Part shown: piece by piece, positions 1 through 10,300 of the stretch
How the letters are laid out: every line of letters begins with the position of its first letter
Numbering within the stretch: the first letter of the stretch is position 1
Origin: Liolophura sinensis
Taxonomy: Eukaryota > Mollusca > Polyplacophora > Chitonida > Chitonidae
DNA length: 64,000 nt
Assembly: GCF_032854445.1 (NCBI RefSeq)
Contig: NC_088295.1
Coordinates: 69,099,058-69,163,057 of the forward strand
Reading direction: 5' to 3'
Notes under the pieces: generated by a model
Told to the model about the DNA's origin: nothing
Databases searched by the model: none
The model's input: the letters and a program-made list of their open reading frames with translations, nothing else
Made by a program: the position numbers and the translations under genes

Positions 1-23
1 ATGGGCAACTTTATATATGTATA

Positions 24-283
24 CAGGGTGAAGCAAAAGTCTGTACCCATAGACAGTTTACTGTTTAACAGATTACAATAAGTGTTCAAACTGGCGTCCA
101 CTTTCCTCCAAAAACTTTCTTACTTGAGAGACACCTGGCCTTTGCACATTTCGAAGCATTGAATTTCCCCCTTTTTTTTGGTTTCGATTTCTTACGTGAT
201 GTTATCTTTTAGTGCTTGTAATGTTCTTGGTTTGTTAGTATAAACCACAATTGCCTATGGGTCCAAACTTTTGTCCCACCATG
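24..283 (-). mobile_element. Mariner/Tc1-type MITE with a transposase C-terminal remnant
   Basis: The ends CAGGGTGAAGCAAAAGTCTG and (reverse complement) CATGGTGGGACAAAAGTTTG form TIRs continuing through ACCCATAG; TA flanks both ends (22-23, 284-285). On the minus strand, 73-153 reads RNVQRPGVSQVRKFLEESGR then QFEHLL and stop, the usual C-terminus of mariner-like transposases. It is an internally deleted, non-autonomous relic. Confidence 0.75.
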
Positions 284-324
284 TATATATATATATATAT
301 ATACACCATTAGTATGTCCAGTAA

Positions 325-545
325 AGCACTGGCTCGCGGCGCTTGCCTGACTCTTGGCCGGTGAGGTCGCGTACAATGTACATGGTCGAATTTAGCTTTC
401 GCTGTTTTGTGAGGGTTTGTCGTGGTGAAAGTCGATGGTTTACTCCGAATACTCAGATTTTCTCCGGCCAATATACTGGCCGACGTTAAGTGCACGGGTG
501 AAAAATTCTTGTGCACAACGTGATATACCACAATCAATCAATCAA
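325..545 (+). mobile_element. SINE with (CAAT)n tail
   Basis: Contains GGTTTACTCCGA, CTCCGGCCAATATACTGGCC, GAAAAATTCTTG and ends ACCACAATCAATCAATCAA, a molluscan-type SINE tail. Diverged. Confidence 0.55.
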
Positions 546-637
546 ACGTGCTCGCGTTGAGATGACTGAAATATTGCACTTGTGGCCAAAATCATTTAAA
601 AAGCCGAAAATGTTATTACAAACGTCCGTGACCAAGG

Positions 638-876
638 TGGTTAGCGTGCCAGTAATGAATCGGGAACCTAATGCGATCAGTGTGAATTCCAAGTCCAGCT
701 TATGCTGACTTCCTCTCCAGGCGTACATGGGAAGGCCTTTGGCAACCTGCGGATGGCCTTGGGTTTCCCCCGGACTCGGTCCGGTTTCGTTTTACCATAA
801 TACTGGCCGCCGTCGAATGAATGAAATATTCTTTAGTATGGCGTGAAACACGCCATTCAAATGAATAAATAAATAT
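638..876 (+). mobile_element. SINE with (AAATAAAT) tail
   Basis: Shares TCCAGCTTATGC, CTTCCTCTCC, CAACCTGCGGATGG, TACTGGCCGCCGTCG and the AATAAATAAAT tail with the copies at 8661 and 41527. Confidence 0.7.
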
Positions 877-919
877 TACGATTGTCCAATAGTGGCTTCA
901 AAACATGTAATGCTTAGTT

Positions 920-1056
920 TTGTACATGCTGGCATCCTCTCCGGCGGGAAGTAGGAAGGTCCAACAACCTGTGGATGCTCGTGGGTTTCCTCCGGGCTCC
1001 GCTCGGTTTCCTCCGTCGTCGTATAAGTGAAATACCAATCAAATAAATAAATAAAT
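920..1056 (+). mobile_element. 5'-truncated SINE of the same family
   Basis: ATCCTCTCCGGCGGGAAG through TATAAGTGAAATACCAATCA and an AAATAAATAAAT tail. Confidence 0.65.
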
Positions 1057-1640
1057 TTGTGTTGAAAATGGCTATTCCTTTGTTGTTGACAGGTTTGACA
1101 GGTTGCCGCGAACAGGTCACAGTAAAATCGGGATTACGGTCTTATGCCATAGGCTTACATGTATTTCAAGTTCATACCCTGGATAGTTGGAACTGTTGTG
1201 TGCAGGCATATGTGGGTCTACACCGATGGGCTGTCGACATAACAAAAGTAAAAGACGCCATGTTGCCGCATTCTCGCAGAATAATATATCGGGTACATTT
1301 TTAGGGAACTATATTATTTGAAATGATTCCTACAAATTTCTTTTTATCTGTACACTTTTTACAATGCATAAGTCGTACAAAGATTTTGTAACGATTATCA
1401 TCAGTTGAAGAGAATGCATTTTGTATTAAGCTAGAAAGCATGTGTTTGACTCTTCGGATTACTCTCATAACTGATGGTTTAAATCAAAATTCATTACCAA
1501 ACTGATCTGAATGTTTAAATTATTCGATCAGCCTTTCCGAACTTAGGCCGACTGAAGGATGGGTCATATATAGAAAATGTACAAATTTGCCTTTAAACCA
1601 TTGATAAATACTATTCATTTATTATAAACGCTAAAACTTT
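1057..1640. other. Intergenic, nothing recognised
   Basis: No coding pattern, repeat or RNA gene seen; AT-rich. Confidence 0.5.
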
Positions 1641-1689
1641 CGAAGGCAATGGAGGAATGGTCTTTTTTTTCTTTCTTTTTTTTATGTGT

Positions 1690-2156
1690 GAAACTGAAAG
1701 AAGAAGCCGTGCATATACGCTATATTTGGTATAAAACAGGAGTATACAATACAGACATTAATATGTTTGGTGGCATTTTTGATGTTGATATCTGATTCGT
1801 ATTCCTGAATGCATTAGTCCCAGATATTGGTCGGGTCTCCTTTTGCGTTTGTGTGGGTAACAAATGGTATGAATGTACGCCCAGACAGCAGTATCAGATG
1901 CACGCAACACTGTAAATGACTTCAACTTTAGTGTCAACCACGCTTTCTCCCGACATATAAATACGTTTTAACACAAAAGCCACATTCTCCAATAAATCGT
2001 GTTAAATAGCCATTACATTTTTACTACTGTGCTTTACGATTCCAGTGAAACAACAGCCAGACAAGATTTATCTACAAGCATGGAGAGTCATACATTTTCT
2101 GTTGTTACTATATAGCTCATCTCACTGAATTTTGTCTCTCTAGATATCAATAATCA

Positions 2157-2245
<89 letters not shown>

Positions 2246-4470
2246 TGAACTGGTGAACTGATAGACATTGACCGCCAGAACGCTAATATTATAGATTACA
2301 GAAGTATTTCTTTTCACTAGCAGCACTAGGTTCAACATTAGTGGGAACTGAGCTTTCTTCTGACTTATAGACTTGTATATTTTAACAGAAAACAGAAACA
2401 GTGTTTAAATATTTATTCCCCGCGTTAGCATTAAGTTGAAGTTTTCATTTACATTTACACGTTATATTTCTTAATCATTAATGTAAACAGAAACTCCATC
2501 GTATCTGCATTATTGCATGCTCATGAACAAGAAGCGCGTGTATACTTAAAGGGCTGATATCCCCCTTTCTTCTGTATGATCCAATATGTTACGCAGAAGT
2601 TTTGAATCTATCTCCATGCATTATATATCTTTACCAATGCGTCTTAAGATCCCTATGATATAATTTCTTACAACCCAAGAAACTAAAGAAATATAAACAC
2701 CAACGAATTAAGTTGTGTTAATGAAGTGGGTCTAGCTGAATTCTCTGTACATAGCTCGGCATGTGATGTACAAAACTAGATTCATTTTGTCTCTCCAGAC
2801 ATCTGTATTATAGTTTTATTCTCTGCGATAAAGTTATGTATACTCAAAGGGAGATAAGGAGCACACATGAAACATGATAGTGTTGAAACGTCTCTACGTA
2901 CACTGTATTTGGACTGTTACGAACAGGAGTATACGAAATGTATGGTACTCGAAAAATAATTGTCTTGAAAACGAAAGAGGAATTTGTCAAGATACAATTG
3001 ATATGCATGAATGCTCAGATAACAGCATCACACGCCCGCGAAATTATAAATAACTTGAACTTTAGTTGCAACCAAACTTTCTTCCGACTTATAAAATACG
3101 TTTGAACAGAAAGCGACATGCATGTAGCTCTTCTTTTTCAAATGTGAAGCAAGCGAACCGATAAAATTTTTCATGTAAAATCAACATGTCAGGCTGACGT
3201 ACTGCAGTCTGTTGGGAAAGTTTGACCTCCTTGTAAATGTGACAGATAATCTTAAACATTGTAGAGGTAATTATTCTTCGCGTCAGCGATAACTAGAAAT
3301 TTTCATTTACACGTAAATGTTATATCTATTAAACGAGGTGACAGAAACTCATATTACTGCGCATGTTCACACGTGGACAATAAGCTAGGGCGAGTATATA
3401 AAGGGATAACATATCACAAAGTTATCCCCTTGCATCTACATCTTTCATCCCCGCGTCAGCAGTAATTTGAAATTTTCATTTACATGCAAATGTTATATTT
3501 ATTAATCGAGGTAACAGAAACTCATATTACAACCTGGGATAAAATACTGCAGAGTTACCCACCTTCTTCTGCATGAAGGTGCATACCCTCAGCATATATC
3601 GTGTGTTTGTCAACCGATTGTTTAAATCCCCAAGCACTCACTCAACCGAATGTATATATACAAACACGTTTTTAACATCCCAGTGAAATATTTTGTTACA
3701 GTCAAAGAAACTCAGTCTGAAGGAATATGAACATAAACACAAACTGTCGTGAACTTATTGTTGTTATAGTTTGATGCTCTCTTTGGATGTAGGCCTACTC
3801 TCCCACAGAAGATTTATGGGTGATTAAATTCACCTATTTCTTTTTTGGGTCACTATATAAATTGCATATACGCGACATATATATCCGTGATTTTATTTTT
3901 TCTGTCCAGACATCACTCTGTTTTCATTTTCTGTGATAAGGTCATGTAGACAAAGTTTGATAAGAAACACCTGAAACCTGAAAGAATACTACGGCATGAA
4001 AACGTCCAAATGAGTTTGTTTCTAGATTATAGGCCTAGGCCTATACTAAATGTTATCCTGGATGACACAGAGTGAAATGATACACAGTCGATTCATTCTT
4101 TACTTCAGAAGTTCAACCCTTTTTATTTAACCCATTCTTGTATACCGGTATTCAAAAAATTATCATTTTCAAGCAAGGAATAGGCATAAAATTTTGTAAT
4201 TTCGGATAAAAAATTGATAAAAACAATTTTGTGGAGGGTTGGGAGCGCAGACTGATGATCGATTTACCCACGGGGACAATGTTCTGATTTTGTTTCATTT
4301 TATTTGAGCAAATAGTGGCATATTCATATTATTTTATTATGGTGAAAATCCCAATTCTGTTTCATGCGTGGTGCATTATGTAATCACGGGAATTGCAGAA
4401 ATCTGCCTGTGCATGGGGTAGGTGCGACGAGAGTTATCGCCCTTCTTCTGCATGAAACTACAGTTGATAC
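1690..4470. repeat. Decayed tandem duplication, period about 1.0-1.2 kb
   Basis: Matching blocks recur in the same order: CAGGAGTATAC at 1718 and 2925; AACTTTAG...AACCA then CTTTCT-CCGAC near 1930 and 3060; TGTCTCTCCAGACATC-type text near 2131, 2790 and 3900; AAGAAACT...TAAACAC near 2680 and 3710; CTTCTTCTGCATGAA at 3563 and 4442. A shorter repeat (TTTTCATTTACA, GAGGTAACAGAAACTC) recurs near 2440, 3300 and 3470. Confidence 0.55.
2158..2241. repeat. (AT)n microsatellite
   Basis: More than 40 uninterrupted TA repeats, within the duplicated region. Confidence 0.95.
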
Positions 4471-4893
4471 TGCAAGCCGTATTTGAATTATTCTGAAATG
4501 CAGCATTACTTAAGTCAATGGAAGAGGGATGCGGTCACTCGCGTTCTGGAGCCGCGTCTTGTAGTGAGATTAGCGAAAACCGCGCGTTTTTTTTTTTTCC
4601 ATATAAGTCAGGATAGGATTGCTTCTGTTACTGTTCAATACAAACACTATAGTGAACAGCGGAAGACTATACAATACGTATCATTATAATACGTAAATGC
4701 ATACTTTGGGTTACCAAACCGACTCAAGATGTGCATTTAACGAATATTTGCAGGGCATCTAAATAATTAATAATTAACATATCGAACATCAGGAAAAGAA
4801 TCTCCACCAAAACATAGAAAGTCACAAACTATAATTTTCCTGAACTTTTTGAAGCCTACATATGGATGTTGTCAAAAACTAAAGCCGAATGAG

Positions 4894-5029
4894 TCAACAA
4901 CCTGCGGATGGTCGTGGGTTTCCCCCGGGCTCTGTCCGGTTTCATCCCACCATAATGCTGGCCGCCGTCGTATAAGTGGAATATTCTTGAGTACGGCGTA
5001 AAACACCAGTCAAATAAATAAATAAATGT
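4894..5029 (+). mobile_element. 5'-truncated SINE
   Basis: CAACCTGCGGATGGTCGTGG through GGCCGCCGTCGTATAAGTGG and CAGTCAAATAAATAAATAAA. Confidence 0.7.
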
Positions 5030-5142
5030 ATCAACCCATGAGCCAATTCATATGGACACGCAGGAATGGGTGCATCGTGGACACACAGTTACACACAAGC
5101 CACGCACTCTATATATAAACTTGACGTTACTGATAAATTACA

Positions 5143-5206
5143 TTTCGGAGCTAATATATAGAGAAAGGCTGTTTTTTTCCCAACACCAAGGGCTTTCAAA
5201 ATATTC
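5143..5206 (+). pseudogene. Decayed partial copy of SPA17-like exon 1a
   Basis: AATATATAGAGAAAGGCTGT, TTTCCCAACACCAA and GGGCTTTCAAAATAT line up with the sequence around the exon 1a ATG (7155-7220: ATAATATACAGAATGGCTGT, TTTTCCAACACCAA, GGGCTTTCAAAATAT). The copy has a 15-nt-type internal deletion and the ATG is lost. The match covers about 60 nt, so a short shared repeat cannot be excluded. Confidence 0.5.
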
Positions 5207-5410
5207 TTATAAATATTCTTTCAAAAAAGAATTGTTGCGAAGCCTCATCAGAAATGTGTCAACAAAATACCGGTGATGTATGCTGCAGTCATTGCACAAA
5301 TGCTGGACCTCTGTATGTACGTGTTTCGAATTAGGCCTATAGGCTAGTCATCATAGCTGGAGGTTTGTCGATCGTAGCGTGGGCTGAAGCGCCTTTTATA
5401 TATTGACAAC

Positions 5411-5659
5411 CTGCACTGAAAAAATTAATCTGTTAATCTTTGCGAAAGTCTGTTGTCTGAGTGATGCTAGAATGTATTTCGTTATTGCAGCAGACTGATG
5501 ACACACATATTCTATTAATTAAACATAAAGATTCTATTAGGCTAACAGGATATTGTGTTGAATATAGCAGAGTAATATGTTAAAATAACAGAATATTTTC
5601 TAGCATCACTGACAACACACTTTCTGTTAAAATTTACAGATTATTTTTTTGAGTGTGGC
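5411..5659. mobile_element. Fold-back MITE with about 65-bp TIRs
   Basis: Left arm GCACTGAAAAAATTAATCTG...GTGATGCTAGAA pairs with the right arm TTCTAGCATCACTG...CAGATTATTTTTTTGAGTGT. About 250 bp in all, no ORF. Confidence 0.7.
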
Positions 5660-6800
5660 CTTTTAATTGTGAATAAGGTTTCGTAAAATGTACATGTAAT
5701 ATAGGCCTAAACCTCGTAATTGTAAGCCTTTCAGTACTTTGAGTACTGTTGGTTGAGAAATATTTGGATATCATGAAATGAATTAATATGACATATCCAT
5801 ATATTCTTCAACTAGCAGTCAATGAACTCTTACCAGGCTTGCAGTTGCGCGGCATAGGCCTACATGTACGTAAGTAGATATCTTCTGTGATGTTTCTAAT
5901 ATTAAAGTAAAAGGAAGCTAAAACATGAAGTAAGTTCATCATAAAGACAACTGAAAACTATGCATATTAATACTTTCATTTATTTTTCAAGATTTTGTTT
6001 AAAGAAAGTTAAAAGGCATTCACATATTTGAATACTATTGTGAGCTTTATGAGCCATACTGACAGTATCTAAGAACTCTAAGTATTTATGCATAGTTTTA
6101 AGTGGTATATTTAGTGATGCCTATTTCGATTTTTAGAGGTTATTCGCCTTTAAATACTGTAGAAAACTCTGATAGCCTGATCTGAAAAGCTTTATCACCT
6201 AATATTTGAAGATCTACATATTATTTTCCAAACATTATGGTCCATTGCAGGCGAGCTGGAATTCAATATTTGTCTCGCGAAGTCGAAAATAACAGGAATA
6301 TACATACCTGAAATGACTCTCATAGCATTGATACCGTAATAACAATGGTGAAGATCAATACAGGCCATGCGTGGTCTGCACATCTTCTGTAAAAATTCTA
6401 TCCAACTATAAGCCCTATAAGCCTAACTTATTGTAGATCGGCCTATTTCATAATAATATTTAACACTGAATACCGACAGGCCCCCAGTTAGGCTATTTCT
6501 CAGTTTGTTCGTTAACCAACCATTATATACTAGTATTCCCTGGTGTTAGGCCTATACTAGTCCCAGATATTACACAATAAAAATATTGACAGAAAATGAT
6601 ACATATATATGGTTACATTCATATCCTTTGCCGACGGATAAACTGACATCTAACCTAATCTCACTCAATCAAATGTAAAACAAAGATATACAATGAAAAG
6701 GAGGCACAGGTGTATTACATTCGAAAATAAAAGCAGGCTTAACACTTGGAGAGCACTGGCATGTGAGGTCGTCTGCTGACAATGTACTAGTCACTTACAG
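5660..6800. other. Intergenic, nothing coding recognised
   Basis: AT-rich, with scattered AGGCCTA palindromes. The last part is presumably the promoter region of the SPA17-like gene. Confidence 0.5.
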
Positions 6801-6812
6801 GTGCGCACGCGT

Positions 6813-6830
6813 ATAGCCACGGTAACGTCA
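6813..6830 (+). promoter_or_regulatory. X-box (RFX) like site overlapping a CRE half-site
   Basis: ATAGCC-AC-GGTAAC (6813-6826) matches the RFX X-box GTNRCC-N0-3-RGYAAC at 11 of 12 positions. It overlaps ACGTCA (6825-6830), a CRE half-site. It lies about 350 bp upstream of the exon 1a ATG and just before a possible 5'-leader donor at 6850/6851. RFX sites are typical of ciliary genes; use here is inferred. Confidence 0.45.
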
Positions 6831-7028
6831 CTCCCTGACATCAACAGAGAGTAAGTCATGTTTTTTCTCTGCTTTTTCTCAAAGAGCTGCAATTTTATTG
6901 CAGTAAATGACTGGGAAATTTATCTTCTTTGAATATCAACGAGGATCGCTCAACAGTTGTTGACTGCACTTGTAATATCAACGTTGCTTGGCGGCTACCC
7001 GCTGTCACTGTGAAGCCAACATGGCGGG

Positions 7029-7042
7029 GTTGCTATGGTATC
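7029..7042 (+). promoter_or_regulatory. Second X-box-like site near exon 1a
   Basis: GTTGCT-AT-GGTATC has one mismatch per half-site to the RFX consensus. It is preceded by a YY1-like AACATGGCGG and lies about 130 bp upstream of the exon 1a ATG. Confidence 0.35.
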
Positions 7043-7170
7043 AACTATACATTAACTCGCTCGCACATGTTGCTGTGATCATATATTCCTCTGTTTCAGG
7101 TGTTTTTAAAGTAACATTGCCTATTTTGAGTCACCTTTGTCGTTATTCGCAGGCACGTATAATATACAGA

Positions 7171-7324
7171 ATGGCTGTCCCGTTTTCCAACACCAAACTG
7201 AGAGTGCCCAAGGGCTTTCAAAATATCTTGGAGGGCCTTGCCAGGGAAATCCTGAGAAGTCAGCCTAATGATTTGTTTGATTTTGGAGCTGTCTATTTTG
7301 AAAATTTGCTGAAAGTGAGAGAAG
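7171..7324 (+). CDS. SPA17: Exon 1a: RIIa dimerisation/docking domain
   Basis: 51 codons plus 1 nt, ending in donor GAAG|GTAAGC. ATG at 7171 has A at -3 and G at +4. It is very close to vertebrate Sp17 exon 1, with the conserved P-x-G-F, LEGL-REIL and YFE-LL helices. The upstream frame is open to 6988, but this ATG matches the family start. A CGCAG acceptor at 7151-7152 and a GAGA|GTAAGT donor at 6850/6851 suggest a spliced 5' leader. Confidence 0.9.
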
Positions 7325-10300
7325 GTAAGCAAATTTGTTTAATATTATTGCTTTTCAGATATTAGTTAACAACTAGTCATTTCCTCAAGAGGAAGTCCAT
7401 TTGAAAATGAATGTTCTAAATTGTTAAGTTGACTACTCATGGACTCTTGGTTTTTCATTATTGACTGCCTGTCCCAGACGACTTGAGGTCATGTTGTAAA
7501 TCCAGGAATCAGAGGTGGCAAGTAAAAGTTCTTCTGGCAAAAACACCAGGACCAATACTATATTTGTCAAATGTGTAAAATAAATGTTTTGAGACATTTC
7601 CAACCCTATATCACGTGGGATACCAATACAATATTATGTACACGTATATTATTATCATATTGTATCCCAGGTATCACTTAGGTGCATGTAAGCCCGTCAC
7701 TTTCATCATCAGTAAAGCTAGTAAAGCTAGGCTGATGAAAGTTTGTTTTATTATCATTTCTGGTACAATAAGAATTTCACCTCTCGTGACCATTTAGGGT
7801 CAACAAAATGAGATAATGAGGGGAGGGGCAGAGTGGCGGGGTGATGACATGCGGGAGTGTCAGAAAAGAATTAATCAAGTGTGATAGATCATATATTTAG
7901 CATAGTTATGCAATGCCAATGCTCTTTCACATTTATTTATTTTTTTAAAGTTTAATGTTGACATTTGCTTGCTCTACTACTACTGTATCACACAGTAACA
8001 CGGTATTGTGCAAATATTCACATTTGAAGTCATCATTTTTCAGTAACTTGACAAGGTGATTTATTTGTAATAAATGGAATAAAGTGATTTATATGCACAG
8101 CACATATATTGATTTTTGTTTATATTTCATGATGGTAGAACACATATTCTTATCAGTGAAACTCAGCAAGACAACATCATCAAATGAAAGCATTTGAGAT
8201 ATGGTATGGTGCACATTGCACTTTCCAGAATTACATGAAGTGCATTATTTCCCTGTGTGTAGAGTAGTTGTCTGATAAGCATGTAATTGTACATGTGTAT
8301 AACTAAAATAGCATTAAAGTATAAATGGCAACGGATTAAACATGAATAACTTATTACGGGTCTAGAAATACAGGTAACAAAAACATGCTGGAACTTCACA
8401 ATCTTTATGGTTTTAGTTTTCATGCTTTTACTTTTAATTTCATGCAGTGATTTAAGTTAATGTTGAAAGGGACATAACTCTTTCTGTTTTACAAATACAG
8501 ACATTCATGCTAGGGTGTGTATATTATTATATAATAGCGATTTTGACTGCACAAAGAACTTAGTCTGTGTACACAGTGTCTTGGAAAGAAATAAAACTTG
8601 TTCAAAAGTTTTAATGATGCTTTTACATGAATGTGTCTTTTTTGTCTCTTTAAAATATGGTTAGCGCGCTAGCGCAGTGTAATGACCGAGGACCCTCTCA
8701 CCAATGCGGTCACTGTGAGATCAAGTCCAGCTTATGCCGGCTTCCTCTCCGGCCGTAAGTGGGAAGGTCTGCCAGCAACCTGCGGATGGTCGTGGATTTC
8801 CCCTGGGCTGTGCCCGGTTTCCACCCACCATAATGCTGGCTGCAGTCGTATAACTGAAATATTCTTGAGTACGGCATAAAACACCAATCAAATAAATAAA
8901 TAAATAAAATATGGTCATTGTATTTATTTGTAGTGATAGGCTAAATCTACAGAAAAAAAAACACATTTGTAAAATGTTTGTTTTTTGTCAGTACTTTCAT
9001 GATCTTTCATGATTGTCCATAATTTATATAAAGTTTAGGCAAAGGGCTTTTCAATGATTACCTTAGTCACCTTTCATAGCATTGAAAGTATATGTAATCT
9101 AGTATATGTACTTTATTTTTGTATATGTACTTTTATTTTTGTCCTTTATTGAAGAGTACAATTCAAAATGGCTGGTTAACAAGTAATGGCACTGACAATT
9201 ATTTTCATATGATATTACCTCATGTATCAACGCCGATTTTCTTTATTATATAATCCAAATGGTTCAGGACATTGCGAATTACCTGTTATCACGTTGGATT
9301 ATATTAATTAATATGTCACGTGTTTGATTCAGAATGTTCCTCATCATGCTAAGAGTGAGTATATGACATGTTTTTGCCAGTTTCTTGTGACTGTTGGTGA
9401 GGCAAGGTGATGTGATGTCACTGGTTGGTTTGTAATTTTGCCAGTAGGATATAAGTATTCAGAAATAATGCCAATATCCTAGGCGTAAAGGCTAAAAAAC
9501 TATTCAGTAGCTTATACTTTTTTCTTAATATATGTGAGTGAATTTTGTTTACAAACTGAGTAAAAAAAAAACGCACATTTAAACAAAAAACAAAAGATCT
9601 GGAGGAGAAAAATTTGCATCATTATGGCTTATTCCCAAATGTGAATTTAGAAAAATGATTACTTGATCACTTATTTTTACATCGGAAATTGTTTACCCTC
9701 CTCTGTGATGATCAGCCAATCAGAAACAGGTCTTTCAGCTTTAAACAAATCCAGCTGGCTGGGCCATTGTTAGTGCCCTACAGTTAGGAAGAATGCATGT
9801 ATGGAGAAGACTCATCCTAAGGGATGGAATGATCTTGCTGTGTAGATAGGGCTCATATTCAAGCCAGGACACACACTAAACATACAGCCTCTCCAGACCA
9901 GATGGATACCATCAACACTTTTGTACATGTTGGTGGGGTTAACGCTTTCACTGCCTGAAGTCCTGGGAAATAACATAGACATGTTGGCAGACATGCAGGA
10001 ACGACCACCATATGTGTGTCACTGTGGCAGATAGCATGTTTCATCTATGGCAAAAAGCTAATATCTATTTTACAAAGTAATACAAGTAATTCTAAATAAG
10101 GCTCTCTTCAAAAAAAGAAAACAAACCCCAAAATCAAAAATTAGTTAATAGTTTAAAGAGTATATAAGTATACTATTTTAGGATCCGTACAATGTGGGAG
10201 CCAGGGCAAAGTAAATAAATATTATGGTAAATTTTGCCCATTGGTAAGTTTGATGTTTTGCTTGATTTTTGAGTTCTGTTGATGTTAGAACTTGAAGTGT

